Notes: generated from the sequence alone by a model not told the origin. Counted from the stretch's first letter, positions 27,720-47,635 are shown. The stretch is DNA of 64,000 bases from Flavobacterium davisii (GCF_019565505.1 NZ_CP067378.1:2170001-2234000); one strand, 5' to 3'. Translations and numbers: made by a program.

Positions 27720-29201
27720 ATGTATACATTTTCAAGCAAATTAAGAACCTTATCATTTGTCCTAATGGCACTTGGTCTTTTAGGAATAGGGTATGGTTTT
27801 TTCAATGCACCTAAGACTACTGAGGACGTAGAAAAAATATTAGCAGCTGATGCACATGGAGAACACCATGCTGCACCAGCTAACGCTGAAATTAAGCATG
27901 AAATGACTTCCGAGCATAAAGAAGAAACTCATGCTGATAAAATGACAACAAATGATTCTGACGCAACTTCTACAAACAAACAAGATACCTTATCTGAAAA
28001 AGTAGAGGCTGTACACACAGAAATAGCTTCTCATGAAGAAAAAGTAGCTGAACCTATTGAAGGAAAACATGAAATAGCTTCACATGATGATCATAAAGAA
28101 CATATTGAGCATGTTTTTCATCAATTGCAAAATAAGCCATGGGCCGCATTATATGTAGGAGCATTATTTGTATTCCTAATTTCATTAGGAGTATTAGCAT
28201 TTTATGCCATTCAATGGGCTGCTCAAGTAGGTTGGTCTCCAGTATTATTTAGAGTAATGGAAGCAATCACATCCTATATAGTACCCGGTGGTATAGTAGT
28301 ATTTGTAATTTTAGTACTAGCAGGAATACATATCAATCATTTGTTTATTTGGATGGATCCTGAAGTAGTTGCCCATGATCATTTAATTAAAGGAAAATCA
28401 GGCTACCTAAACGTACCTTTCTTTCTAGTTAGAGCTGCTATCTTCTTGGGAGGTTGGATTTTTTACCGTTATTATACTCGTAAAAATTCATTAGCTTTAG
28501 ACGAAACAAAAGATTTATTATATTACAAAAAGAATTTTAAAGCATCTGCAGCATTTTTAGCATTCTTTCTAGTATCAGAATCAATGATGTCATGGGATTG
28601 GATCATGTCAGTAGATCCACACTGGTTCTCTACATTATTTGGATGGTATGTATTTGCTTCTTTCTTTGTGAGTGGTATTACAGTAATTGCTTTAATTACT
28701 TTATACCTGAAGACAAATGGATATTTAGAGTTCATCAATAATAGTCATTTCCATGATTTAGCTAAGTTTATGTTTGGTGTTTCTGTATTTTGGACTTATT
28801 TATGGTTCTCCCAATTCATGTTAATGTGGTACTCAAACATTCCAGAAGAAGTTACTTATTTTAAATTTAGAATTGAAAATTATAATCTACCATTTTTTGG
28901 TATGGTTGCAATGAATTTCATCTTCCCATTGTTAATTTTAATCAATTCTGATTTCAAACGAGTGCCTTGGATTATTACGATGGCTGGTGTGGTTATCTTA
29001 TGTGGTCACTATTTAGATTTTCATAATATGATTTTTCCTGCCACAGTAGGAGATCAATGGTTTATTGGTGCAGCAGAAATTGGATCAGTAATTTTCTTTG
29101 CAGGGTTATTTATTTACGTTGTATTTAGCACTTTATCTAAAGCACCTTTATTAGCAAAAGGAAACCCTTATATCGAAGAAAGTAAACATTTTCATTATTA
29201 A
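27720..29201 (+). CDS. actF: Alternative complex III subunit F, NrfD-like, with His/Glu-rich insert
   Basis: Second large membrane subunit of ACIII, 493 residues, about ten membrane segments. After the first membrane helix (TLSFVLMALGLLGIGYGFF) comes a soluble stretch of about 100 residues rich in His, Glu and Lys (for example AADAHGEHHAAPANAEIKHE and ASHDDHKEHIEHVFHQL) before the conserved core (NKPWAALYVGALFVF, LLVSESMMSWDWIMSVDPHW-like FLVSESMMSWDWIMSVDPHW). The insert is unlike the core and could bind metal ions; that is inference. Confidence 0.93.
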   Translation: MYTFSSKLRTLSFVLMALGLLGIGYGFFNAPKTTEDVEKILAADAHGEHHAAPANAEIKHEMTSEHKEETHADKMTTNDSDATSTNKQDTLSEKVEAVHTEIASHEEKVAEPIEGKHEIASHDDHKEHIEHVFHQLQNKPWAALYVGALFVFLISLGVLAFYAIQWAAQVGWSPVLFRVMEAITSYIVPGGIVVFVILVLAGIHINHLFIWMDPEVVAHDHLIKGKSGYLNVPFFLVRAAIFLGGWIFYRYYTRKNSLALDETKDLLYYKKNFKASAAFLAFFLVSESMMSWDWIMSVDPHWFSTLFGWYVFASFFVSGITVIALITLYLKTNGYLEFINNSHFHDLAKFMFGVSVFWTYLWFSQFMLMWYSNIPEEVTYFKFRIENYNLPFFGMVAMNFIFPLLILINSDFKRVPWIITMAGVVILCGHYLDFHNMIFPATVGDQWFIGAAEIGSVIFFAGLFIYVVFSTLSKAPLLAKGNPYIEESKHFHY

Positions 29202-29220
29202 TAATTAAACAAGAAAACAG

Positions 29221-30398
29221 ATGACAACTTTGTTGGTTCTAACAGTTTTAGTCTTATTATCGGTTGCTATATGGCAAATGACTAAAATTTTCGACTTGAC
29301 TCAAGTAGGTAGAAACAGTGATGATTCACAAATTGCTACCGATAATGATAATAAAGTTCATGGATATTTAATGATTGGTTTTCTTGGATTCCTTTACATT
29401 TTTATGATCTATGGATTGTTAAAATGGGGACATTTAGCTTTAGGTACACCAGCATCTGAACATGGACCTGATTATGATCGCTTAATGGGAATTTCATTAG
29501 GAATTATATTTTTAGTACAAGCAATTACACAAGTGCTATTACATTACTTTGCGTTCAAATATCGAGGTGAAGAAGGTAAAAAAGCTTTATATTACGCGGA
29601 TAATGACAAATTAGAATTTATTTGGACTATTATACCTGTGATAACTCTAGCGGGTTTAATTCTTTACGGACTTTATACTTGGACAAATATTATGTTTGTT
29701 GATAAGGATGAAGATGTAATAGTTGTTGAATTATACGCAAAACAATTTAGTTGGGAGGCACGTTATGCAGGTAAAGATAACGTATTAGGTAAAGCTAATG
29801 TAAGATTAATTGAAGGAGTTAATACGCTAGGTGTTGATCTAAATGATCCAAATGCGCAAGATGATATTGCAGTTCAAGAATTACACATACCTAAAGGGAA
29901 AAAAGTGTTATTTAAATTGCGTTCACAAGACATTATTCACTCAGCCTATATGCCTCACTTTAGAGCGCAGATGAACTGTGTGCCAGGTATGGTTACGGAG
30001 TTTGCTTTTACTCCTACTGTAACAACAGATGAAATGCGTCAAGACCCTGCAATCGTAGAAAAAGTAGCTGCAATCAATAAAATAAGAGCTAAAAAAAGTG
30101 CTGAGTTAGTAGCAGAAGGTAAAACAGCATTAGATCCTTATACATTTGATTATTTAGTTTTATGCAATAAAATTTGTGGAGCATCTCACTACAATATGCA
30201 AATGAAAATTATTGTAGATACACCAGATCAATTCCAAGCATGGTTAAAAGACAAAGGAACTATTGTTAAAGCAGTAAAAGAAGAACAAGCTGCAAAAGCA
30301 GCTGAAGCAGCAGGAGCAAAAAAGAAATGGAAGCTCCTAAAAAAGCAGATACTGTAGTGGTAGCTGAAGTAGCTGACTCAACAGCTGTTAAAAAATAA
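29221..30398 (+). CDS. coxB: Cytochrome c oxidase subunit II (frameshift near the end)
   Basis: CuA-bearing subunit, about 392 residues when corrected. Two membrane segments flank YFAFKYRGEEGKKALYYADN and EFIWTIIPVITLAG. The cupredoxin domain has the CuA ligands: His in IIHSAYMPHFRAQMNCVPGM and CNKICGASHYNMQM. The frame ends early at 30357 in an A-run; one more A gives a tail EMEAPKKADTVVVAEVADST ending at 30398. The Ala/Lys-rich C-terminal tail is not catalytic. It follows actF by 19 bases, so ACIII and the oxidase are one operon. Confidence 0.93.
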
Positions 30399-30430
30399 TA
30401 TAACTTATTAAGAAATTAAAATAGAAAAAT

Positions 30431-32233
30431 ATGGCAGCAGCACATGAGCACGATCACGCACACGATCACGATCACGCACACCACCATAAAGATACTTTCA
30501 TTACTAAATATATTTTTAGTATTGACCATAAGATGATTGCTAAACAATACCTAATTACGGGTATTATTATGGGAATCATTGGGGTAGTAATGTCTTTATT
30601 ATTCCGTATGCAAATTGCATGGCCTGAAGAATCTTTTGGTGTTTTCAAAATGTTTTTAGGCGAAAAAATGGCTCCGGGGAGGAGTAATGCGTAATGATAT
30701 TTACCTAGCGTTAGTAACGATTCATGGTACTATCATGGTATTCTTCGTATTAACTGCTGGTTTAAGCGGTACTTTCAGTAACTTACTTATTCCATTACAA
30801 ATTGGTGCTAGAGATATGGCATCTGGATTTATGAATATGGTTTCTTATTGGTTGTTTTTCCTCTCAGCAGTAATTATGATTTCATCTTTATTTGTTGAAT
30901 CAGGACCAGCATCAGCAGGATGGACCATATATCCTCCATTATCTGCATTACCACAAGCAATTCCGTGTTCTGGTACAGGTATGACTTTATGGTTAGTTTC
31001 TATGGCTATCTTTATTGCCTCTTCCTTAATGGGATCTTTAAATTACGTAGTTACAGTTATTAATTTAAGAACTAAAGGGATGTCTATGACACGTTTACCA
31101 TTAACTGTTTGGGCTTTCTTTATCACAGCAATTATTGGTATTGTTTCTTTCCCTGTATTATTATCAGCAGCTTTAATGTTAATAATGGACAGAAGTTTAG
31201 GAACATCATTCTTCTTATCTGATATTTTTATTTCAGGAGAAGTATTACATTATCAAGGAGGTTCTCCAGTACTATTTGAACACTTATTTTGGTTCCTAGG
31301 TCACCCAGAAGTATATATCGTATTATTACCTGCTTTAGGAATCACATCCGAAATTATTGCTACAAATGCTCGTAAACCTATTTTTGGTTACCGTGCAATG
31401 ATCGCTTCAATGTTAGCTATTGCATTTTTATCAACAATCGTTTGGGGACATCACATGTTCTTGTCAGGTATGAACCCTTTCTTAGGATCTGTATTTACCT
31501 TCACAACATTATTGATTGCAATCCCTTCTGCTGTTAAAGCCTTTAACTATATTACAACTTTATGGAAAGGTAATTTACAAATGAATCCAGCAATGTTATT
31601 CTCTATAGGTTTAGTTTCTACTTTTATCTCAGGAGGTTTAACAGGTATTATATTAGGTGACTCTACGTTAGATATTAATGTACACGATACATATTTCGTA
31701 ATCGCTCACTTCCACTTAGTAATGGGTATTTCAGCTCTATATGGTTTCTTTGCAGGCGTTTATCATTGGTTCCCTAGAATGTTTGGAAGAATGATGAATA
31801 AAACCTTAGGTTATATCCATTTCTGGATTACAGCAGTTTGTGCTTATGGGGTGTTCTATCCAATGCACTTTATTGGTATGGCTGGTTTACCACGTCGTTA
31901 CTACACAAATTCTAATTTTCCTTTATTTGATGACCTAGCAGATGTTAACGTTTTAATTACGGCTTTTGCATTAATAGGTGCTGCTTTCCAATTAATATTT
32001 ATGTGGAATTTCTTCTATAGTATTTTCTATGGAAAAAAAGCAGAACAAAATCCTTGGAAATCTAATACATTAGAATGGACTGCTCCTGTAGAGCATGTTC
32101 ATGGTAACTGGCCGGGAGAATTACCTACTGTACATCGTTGGGCTTACGATTATTCTAAGCCGGACATGAAGGTGATTTTGTTCCTCAAACAGTTCCAATG
32201 AAAGAAGGCGAACAAGAATTACATCACGCTTAA
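30431..32233 (+). CDS. coxA: Cytochrome c oxidase subunit I (two frameshifts)
   Basis: Heme-copper oxidase subunit I, about 600 residues. The N-terminus is strikingly His-rich (HEHDHAHDHDHAHHHKD). Ligands seen: heme His in VTIHGTIMVFF, CuB His and cross-linked Tyr in FLGHPEVYIVLLP, WGHHMFLSGM, and the heme His pair in DTYFVIAHFHLVMG. Breaks occur at 30674-30680, where GCTCCGGGGAGGA probably stands for GCT CCT GGA GGA, and at 32160-32163, where AAGCCGGACAT probably stands for AAG CCT GGA CAT. The corrected end is GHEGDFVPQTVPMKEGEQEL, then HHA. Both sites require CCTGG, so I infer sequencing errors. No subunit III gene is in the window. Confidence 0.93.
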
Positions 32234-32251
32234 TTATAAAAACTTTTTTCA

Positions 32252-32280
32252 AATGCCTCTCCTTTGAGAGGCATTTTTTT
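32252..32280 (+). terminator. Terminator of the act-cox operon
   Basis: Stem ATGCCTCTC / GAGAGGCAT with a short loop, followed by seven T, 19 bases after the corrected coxA stop. Confidence 0.9.
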
Positions 32281-32327
32281 AATTTTATACTTTCTTTATT
32301 ACTGATTTAAGATTCTTTTTAATATTT

Positions 32328-33008
32328 ATGAAAGCCTTTTATTTATTTATTTTTATCCCATTTTTTGGTTTTACGCAAAATCAACCAGAAATAAAAGTAT
32401 TAGATTCTTTATACAGAGAAGATCAATTTTATTTTGGAATTACTTATAACGTAATTAACAATAAACCTCAGAGTGTCTCTCAAAATTCAACTTCAGGAAG
32501 TATCTTCTTAGGTTTTTTAAGAGATATGCCCATTAACAAACTAAGAACCTTTGCAGTTGCACCGTGTTTAGGCTTTTCATATTCTAATTTTAAACAAAAT
32601 TTACTCATAAAAAAAAATGAAGATCTTATTCAATACTCAATTATTCCAAAAGGGGAAATATATGATAAAAATCGTTTTTCATTTGTCACAATTGACGTTC
32701 CATTAGAATTTCGTTGGCGAAACTCTACTCCTCAAAGTCATCGCTTTTGGAGAGTATATGGGGGAATAAAAGCAAGTTATGTATTGTATAACCAATCTCA
32801 ATTTGTTAGTTCTAAATATGAATATAAAGTGGTAAATAATCCAGATTTTAATCGTTTTCTCTATTCAGTATATCTTACAGCAGGATATAATAGTGGAAAC
32901 ATTTACCTCTCCTATGGATTAAATGATTTTTTTAGAAAAGCATTTTTTAATGAAAGTTCAGAAAAAATTCGTTCCCTAAATTTAGGTCTAATATTTTACA
33001 TCTTATAA
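32328..33008 (+). CDS. Outer-membrane beta-barrel protein, PorT-like
   Basis: A 226-residue protein with signal peptide ending FGFTQ. The rest alternates polar and aromatic residues in short strands (LGFSYSNFKQNLL, FSFVTIDVPLEFRWRNS, RFWRVYGGIKASYVLY, SVYLTAGYNSGNIYLSYGLN) and ends in an aromatic-rich strand LNLGLIFYIL, as outer-membrane barrels do. It resembles the Bacteroidota porin/PorT family, one member of which serves type IX secretion; I cannot say this one does. Convergent with the membrane-protein gene downstream. Confidence 0.7.
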   Translation: MKAFYLFIFIPFFGFTQNQPEIKVLDSLYREDQFYFGITYNVINNKPQSVSQNSTSGSIFLGFLRDMPINKLRTFAVAPCLGFSYSNFKQNLLIKKNEDLIQYSIIPKGEIYDKNRFSFVTIDVPLEFRWRNSTPQSHRFWRVYGGIKASYVLYNQSQFVSSKYEYKVVNNPDFNRFLYSVYLTAGYNSGNIYLSYGLNDFFRKAFFNESSEKIRSLNLGLIFYIL

Positions 33009-33024
33009 TTTTATTTTATAAGAT
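33000..33024. terminator. Bidirectional terminator between convergent genes
   Basis: Perfect 9-bp stem ATCTTATAA / TTATAAGAT around a 7-base T-rich loop. The left arm contains the stop codon of the barrel protein gene. Confidence 0.55.
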
Positions 33025-33051
33025 ATTATGCCCTAGAAGTATAAGAAAATC

Positions 33052-33657
33052 CTATCTATATAAAATTAAAAATAATTGTGGAATAGCACCAATTATAGAT
33101 CCTTGAATTAATTCTATTGGAGTATGAGCTTTCATAATCAACCTCGATATACCAACAGAAACAGTCAAAATAAAAAGTACATGAATCAAAATAAAAAAAG
33201 ATATAAAATTTAATTTACTACAATAAAAACTTATCCATAAACTTGTGCTTACTATACTAAGCATGTGTAAACTTATTTTTTTATTTAAAAAAATAAAACA
33301 AAAAGCAATAAACGTACTCATACTATTAGCTAAAAAATAATCCAATAATTCGGGTGCTTCATCTGTATTAACTAAAAAATACATTATAATACCATATAAT
33401 ATTAATTGAAGTACTAACGGTATTTTTCGCTCATTTATATTACCAATCATAGCATCCTCTATTTTTTTGAATCGTATTAAAAAATAAAAAATAGCGATAG
33501 GAATAAGAATAGTGATAATAAAAGCTTTATATATATAATCTATACAATACCGACAAAGAAAAAACTCAGTATTAGAAAATTTATAAAATACGATAGTATA
33601 AAAAGAAATAAATAAAGGATGAAAGATATAAGAAAAAATAGAGAAGAATAGTTTCAT
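33052..33657 (-). CDS. Multi-pass membrane protein, PAP2-like
   Basis: A 201-residue protein with six or so membrane segments (IFHPLFISFYTIVFYKF, AFIITILIPIAIFYFLI, LILYGIIMYFLV, FIAFCFIFLNKK, LFILTVSVGISRLIM, IELIQGSIIGAIPQLFLIL). The segment RLIMKAHTPIELIQGSIIGA is like the C-terminal SRxxxxxHxPxDVxxG motif of PAP2 phosphatases. The other phosphatase motifs are not evident, so it may be a non-catalytic relative common in Bacteroidota. Function unknown. Confidence 0.6.
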   Translation of the reverse strand: MKLFFSIFSYIFHPLFISFYTIVFYKFSNTEFFLCRYCIDYIYKAFIITILIPIAIFYFLIRFKKIEDAMIGNINERKIPLVLQLILYGIIMYFLVNTDEAPELLDYFLANSMSTFIAFCFIFLNKKISLHMLSIVSTSLWISFYCSKLNFISFFILIHVLFILTVSVGISRLIMKAHTPIELIQGSIIGAIPQLFLILYR

Positions 33658-34335
33658 TTTATTTATTAAATAATAGGTTAAATATTCGGATTCAAAATAT
33701 AAACTACCAGATTTGATAATTCTGTATTAATTACCCTCGTTATACAAGCATTATTCCCAATACAAAATAAACTTAATATAAAATTTAAAACAAACACATT
33801 TATTGAAGTCTTTTTTATTAAAAAAATCTTTTAATCACTATACAATAAAGTTTATTATCATAAAATCGAAAACTTATTCGGTTAGAAAATTAATAAAAGA
33901 TTAAAATCGTATATAATTCCATAATTAAAGATAGACAATTCCATTATTAGATCCAATCTAAAAAGAGACAATAAACAATTCTAATTATCTAATAAAATTC
34001 GAAGACATGATTTTAATTTAACTTATAAATGTTGGCAATACGGATATATTAGAAACAATTTAGAAATTTTGTCAATTTTGAAAAGTTCTTTTTAAATTAA
34101 AAAAATAACTTAATAGTACAACATTTATTATAGTATTGTTTTGTTAAAAAGAATGCAAGTTTAGACAATAAGTATAATTTTAGAATCGCCCCAATATAAA
34201 AGTATTTTTATTATCTACATTCAACTATCTACCTCCGTAAGCTGAAAAAAGGTTTTAACTATTTGATAAACAGCAATTAAAATAAAAAACTAAAAAAATA
34301 AGACAAAACACTAGGAAAAAAGAAAAAAACGAGCG
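33658..34335. other. AT-rich intergenic stretch without a visible gene
   Basis: About 680 bases, very AT-rich, with stops in all frames. I see no tRNA, no clear repeats and no gene remnant. It separates the leftward PAP2-like gene from the first rRNA promoter and may hold upstream activating (UP-like) A/T tracts. Confidence 0.6.
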
Positions 34336-34343
34336 TATCTTTG
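34336..34343 (+). promoter_or_regulatory. Upstream promoter box (P1) of rRNA operon 1
   Basis: TATCTTTG followed by CACCCGC, the same box and initial transcribed sequence as the promoters of operons 2 and 3. No well-spaced TTG lies 19-20 bases upstream, so it may be weaker or a duplicated remnant. Confidence 0.5.
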
Positions 34344-34425
34344 CACCCGCAACAGCGAAGTTCATTAAGTTATTGTTAAGACATTTTTAGAAGCTTACTT
34401 CAAAAAAAGTTTTCAAAAAAAAGTC

Positions 34426-34455
34426 TTGCGAATTTAAAAAGAATTTTTACCTTTG
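34426..34455 (+). promoter_or_regulatory. Main promoter (P2) of rRNA operon 1
   Basis: TTG at 34426-34428, 19 bases, TACCTTTG at 34448-34455, then CACCCGCTAAG. Exact Bacteroidota spacing; leader of about 160 bases before 16S. Confidence 0.8.
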
Positions 34456-34562
34456 CACCCGCTAAGACGCTAAGTCAAAAGCGAAAAATAAGAATAAAAA
34501 GTTCATAGACATATTGGATTGACAGCACGTTTTAATAGAGATATTAAAACAATAAAATTTAA

Positions 34563-34572
34563 GAGAGTAAGA
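34563..34572 (+). other. 5' arm of the 16S processing stem, operon 1
   Basis: GAGAGTAAGA in the leader is the exact complement of TCTTACTCTC at 36186-36195, just after 16S. The paired arms would loop out 16S for RNase III-type processing. The same pair is present in operons 2 and 3. Confidence 0.65.
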
Positions 34573-34623
34573 AAACTAGCATTCTTTGTCCACAATATTT
34601 AACCTTAGGGTTACAAAAGATAT

Positions 34624-36137
<1,514 letters not shown>

Positions 36138-36233
36138 CTAGAGACAAAAAAAAGGATGTGATTTAAAATTAAATTTAAATTAAAATCTTACTCTCGCTGT
36201 TAATTCAAAAAAAAGAAAAGGCTTAAAATACAG

Positions 36234-36307
36234 AGTCTCGTAGCTCAGCTGGTTAGAGTACTACACTGATAATGTAGGGGTCGGCAGTTCGAGTCTGCCC
36301 GGGACTA
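36234..36307 (+). tRNA. tRNA-Ile (GAT anticodon), copy 1
   Basis: A 74-base cloverleaf in the 16S-23S spacer: acceptor AGTCTCG / CGGGACT, anticodon loop CTGATAA, T-arm GGCAGTTCGAGTCTGCC. No encoded CCA. Confidence 0.96.
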
Positions 36308-36419
36308 CTATTTAAAGTTATAAAAAGGAAATTCTAGAAGCGAATTTTGAATTATAAATTTTAAATGATGAATTTGAAAAATAATTCAAAAAAATAATTC
36401 AACATTCAAAATAGACAAT

Positions 36420-36493
36420 GGGGGATTAGCTCAGCTGGCTAGAGCGCCTGCCTTGCACGCAGGAGGTCATCGGTTCGACTCCGATATTCTCCA
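36420..36493 (+). tRNA. tRNA-Ala (TGC anticodon), copy 1
   Basis: A 74-base cloverleaf: acceptor GGGGGAT / ATTCTCC, with two G-T pairs, anticodon loop CTTGCAC, T-arm ATCGGTTCGACTCCGAT. The 3' CCA is not encoded. A GC-rich palindrome element begins five bases after it. Confidence 0.96.
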
Positions 36494-36497
36494 CAAC

Positions 36498-36573
36498 AGC
36501 CCCTCCTAACCTTCCCAAAGGGGAGGAACACAGAGCAATCGGCTCTCCCCCTTCGGGGGAGCTGGAGGGGGCT
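36498..36573. repeat. GC-rich nested palindrome element in spacer 1
   Basis: Outer arms AGCCCCTCC and GGAGGGGGCT enclose hairpins CTTCCCAAAGGGGAGG and CTCCCCCTTCGGGGGAG. Same three-part build as the nuoF-nuoG element. Confidence 0.75.
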
Positions 36574-36585
36574 CAAAGTTCATTG

Positions 36586-36686
36586 ACATATTGAGATAAA
36601 CATACAAACAAGTAGAAAGAACATCTTTAGTGATTAGTAAAAAAGCAATAGGCACTAGTGGCTTATGGCTATTGACTAATGGCTAA
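36586..36686 (+). other. 5' arm of the 23S processing stalk, operon 1
   Basis: ACATATTGAGATAAA (36586-36600) is the exact complement of a segment at 39685-39699, and CTAATGGCTAA (36676-36686) of one at 39707-39717; TGGCTTATG and CATAAGCCA add a further match. Together they form a long interrupted stem bracketing 23S, the expected precursor processing structure. Present in all three operons. Confidence 0.7.
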
Positions 36687-36700
36687 AAGAATAAAGAAAA

Positions 36701-39594
<2,894 letters not shown>

Positions 39595-39637
39595 AGCCCC
39601 ACCCAACCTCCCCAAAGGGGAGGAGTCAGGGTGGGGC
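39595..39637. repeat. Palindrome element just after 23S, copy 1
   Basis: Outer arms GCCCCACCC / GGGTGGGGC around the hairpin CCTCCCCAAAGGGGAGG. It begins at the mature 23S 3' end. The inner hairpin is identical to that after nuoF. Confidence 0.75.
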
Positions 39638-39684
39638 GTAAAATTCTTTCTTTACCTAAAAAGGATTATAAACAAATTTGAATA

Positions 39685-39717
39685 TTTATCTCAATATGTT
39701 AAAATATTAGCCATTAG
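39685..39717 (+). other. 3' arm of the 23S processing stalk, operon 1
   Basis: TTTATCTCAATATGT and TTAGCCATTAG, exact complements of the two segments upstream of 23S. The rest of the 23S-5S spacer holds further GGCTTATGGCTATTAG-type repeats but no gene. Confidence 0.7.
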
Positions 39718-39797
39718 GCAAAAGGCATAAGCCAAGAGTTTAATGGAAAAGCACAAACTAGTGGCTTATGGCTATTAGCTAATGCCTTTAAAACCTT

Positions 39798-39903
39798 AAG
39801 GTGGTTATTGCGGCGGGGCTCACCTCTTCCCATTTCGAACAGAGAAGTTAAGCCCGCCAGCGTCGATGGTACTGCATATTGTGGGAGAGTAGATCGCTGC
39901 CTT
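39798..39903 (+). rRNA. 5S ribosomal RNA, copy 1
   Basis: About 106 bases, from AAGGTGG to GCTGCCTT (terminal helix), with the conserved CCCATTTCGAACAGAGAAGTTAAGCCC core. Confidence 0.93.
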
Positions 39904-39935
39904 TCTTTATTCCAAAATAGTTGGAATCGACATAA

Positions 39936-39964
39936 AATTCCCCTGTAGATCAGGGGATTTTTTA
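39936..39964 (+). terminator. Terminator of rRNA operon 1
   Basis: Stem TCCCCTG / CAGGGGA with loop TAGAT, followed by T-run. Confidence 0.85.
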
Positions 39965-40042
39965 TCCTCGCAAAGTACAAAAGTTCCTAAATAGATTGAA
40001 AACCAAGAATTTTAAAATTTTTAAAAAAAAATAAGAAAACCC

Positions 40043-40072
40043 TTGGAAATACTAAAAGAAACACTATCTTTG
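40043..40072 (+). promoter_or_regulatory. Promoter of rRNA operon 2
   Basis: TTG at 40043-40045, 19 bases, TATCTTTG at 40065-40072, then CACCCGCTAAG as in operon 1. Each operon therefore has its own promoter. Confidence 0.82.
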
Positions 40073-40239
40073 CACCCGCTAAGATGCTAAGTCAAAAGCG
40101 AAAATAAGAATAAAAAGTTCATAGACATATTGGATTGACAGCACGTTTTAATAGAGATATTAAAACAATAAAATTTAAGAGAGTAAGAAAACTAGCATTC
40201 TTTGTCCACAATATTTAACCTTAGGGTTACAAAAGATAT

Positions 40240-41754
<1,515 letters not shown>

Positions 41755-41850
41755 CTAGAGACAAAAAAAAGGATGTGATTTAAAATTAAATTTAAATTAA
41801 AATCTTACTCTCGCTGTTAATTCAAAAAAAAGAAAAGGCTTAAAATACAG

Positions 41851-41924
41851 AGTCTCGTAGCTCAGCTGGTTAGAGTACTACACTGATAATGTAGGGGTCG
41901 GCAGTTCGAGTCTGCCCGGGACTA
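41851..41924 (+). tRNA. tRNA-Ile (GAT anticodon), copy 2
   Basis: Identical to the copy in spacer 1. Confidence 0.96.
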
Positions 41925-42036
41925 CTATTTAAAGTTATAAAAAGGAAATTCTAGAAGCGAATTTTGAATTATAAATTTTAAATGATGAATTTGAAAAATA
42001 ATTCAAAAAAATAATTCAACATTCAAAATAGACAAT

Positions 42037-42110
42037 GGGGGATTAGCTCAGCTGGCTAGAGCGCCTGCCTTGCACGCAGGAGGTCATCGGTTCGACTCCG
42101 ATATTCTCCA
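42037..42110 (+). tRNA. tRNA-Ala (TGC anticodon), copy 2
   Basis: Identical to the copy in spacer 1. Confidence 0.96.
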
Positions 42111-42114
42111 CAAC

Positions 42115-42190
42115 AGCCCCTCCTAACCTTCCCAAAGGGGAGGAACACAGAGCAATCGGCTCTCCCCCTTCGGGGGAGCTGGAGGGGGCT
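42115..42190. repeat. GC-rich nested palindrome element in spacer 2
   Basis: Same sequence as the element in spacer 1, in the same place after tRNA-Ala. Confidence 0.75.
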
Positions 42191-42317
42191 CAAAGTTCAT
42201 TGACATATTGAGATAAACATACAAACAAGTAGAAAGAACATCTTTAGTGATTAGTAAAAAAGCAATAGGCACTAGTGGCTTATGGCTATTGACTAATGGC
42301 TAAAAGAATAAAGAAAA

Positions 42318-45192
<2,875 letters not shown>

Positions 45193-45235
45193 AGCCCCAC
45201 CCAACCTCCCCAAAGGGGAGGAGTCAGGGTGGGGC
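45193..45235. repeat. Palindrome element just after 23S, copy 2
   Basis: Same as the element after 23S copy 1. Confidence 0.75.
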
Positions 45236-45395
45236 GTAAAATTCTTTCTTTACCTAAAAAGGATTATAAACAAATTTGAATATTTATCTCAATATGTTAA
45301 AATATTAGCCATTAGGCAAAAGGCATAAGCCAAGAGTTTAATGGAAAAGCACAAACTAGTGGCTTATGGCTATTAGCTAATGCCTTTAAAACCTT

Positions 45396-45501
45396 AAGGT
45401 GGTTATTGCGGCGGGGCTCACCTCTTCCCATTTCGAACAGAGAAGTTAAGCCCGCCAGCGTCGATGGTACTGCATATTGTGGGAGAGTAGATCGCTGCCT
45501 T
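45396..45501 (+). rRNA. 5S ribosomal RNA, copy 2
   Basis: Same 106-base gene as copy 1. Confidence 0.93.
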
Positions 45502-45533
45502 TCTTTATTCCAAAATAGTTGGAATCGACATAA

Positions 45534-45562
45534 AATTCCTCTGTAGATCAGGGGATTTTTTA
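45534..45562 (+). terminator. Terminator of rRNA operon 2
   Basis: As in operon 1, but with TCCTCTG in the left arm, so one pair becomes G-T. Confidence 0.78.
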
Positions 45563-45640
45563 TCCTCGCAAAGTACAAAAGTTCCTAAATAGATTGAAAA
45601 CCAAGAATTTTAAAATTTTTGAAAAAAAATAAGAAAACCC

Positions 45641-45670
45641 TTGGAAATACTAAAAGAAACACTATCTTTG
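45641..45670 (+). promoter_or_regulatory. Promoter of rRNA operon 3
   Basis: TTG at 45641-45643, 19 bases, TATCTTTG at 45663-45670, then CACCCGCTAAG. Confidence 0.82.
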
Positions 45671-45838
45671 CACCCGCTAAGACGAAAAGTCAAAAGCGAA
45701 AAATAAGAATAAAAAGTTCATAGACATATTGGATTGACAGCACGTTTTAATAGAGATATTAAAACAATAAAATTTAAGAGAGTAAGAAAACTAGCATTCT
45801 TTGTCCACAATATTTAACCTTAGGGTTACAAAAGATAT

Positions 45839-47353
<1,515 letters not shown>

Positions 47354-47449
47354 CTAGAGACAAAAAAAAGGATGTGATTTAAAATTAAATTTAAATTAAA
47401 ATCTTACTCTCGCTGTTAATTCAAAAAAAAGAAAAGGCTTAAAATACAG

Positions 47450-47523
47450 AGTCTCGTAGCTCAGCTGGTTAGAGTACTACACTGATAATGTAGGGGTCGG
47501 CAGTTCGAGTCTGCCCGGGACTA
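47450..47523 (+). tRNA. tRNA-Ile (GAT anticodon), copy 3
   Basis: Identical to the copies in spacers 1 and 2. Confidence 0.96.
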
Positions 47524-47635
47524 CTATTTAAAGTTATAAAAAGGAAATTCTAGAAGCGAATTTTGAATTATAAATTTTAAATGATGAATTTGAAAAATAA
47601 TTCAAAAAAATAATTCAACATTCAAAATAGACAAT

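Larger units (their letters stand above)
39904..40239. other. Spacer between rRNA operons 1 and 2: terminator plus promoter only
   Basis: 336 bases with no ORF of note. Contents: hairpin ATTCCAA / TTGGAAT, the operon 1 terminator, the operon 2 promoter and the 16S leader with its processing arm. Confidence 0.8.
45502..45838. other. Spacer between rRNA operons 2 and 3: terminator plus promoter only
   Basis: 337 bases, almost the same as the spacer between operons 1 and 2, with a few differences (GACGAAAAGTC where spacer 1 has GATGCTAAGTC). No gene. Confidence 0.8.
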
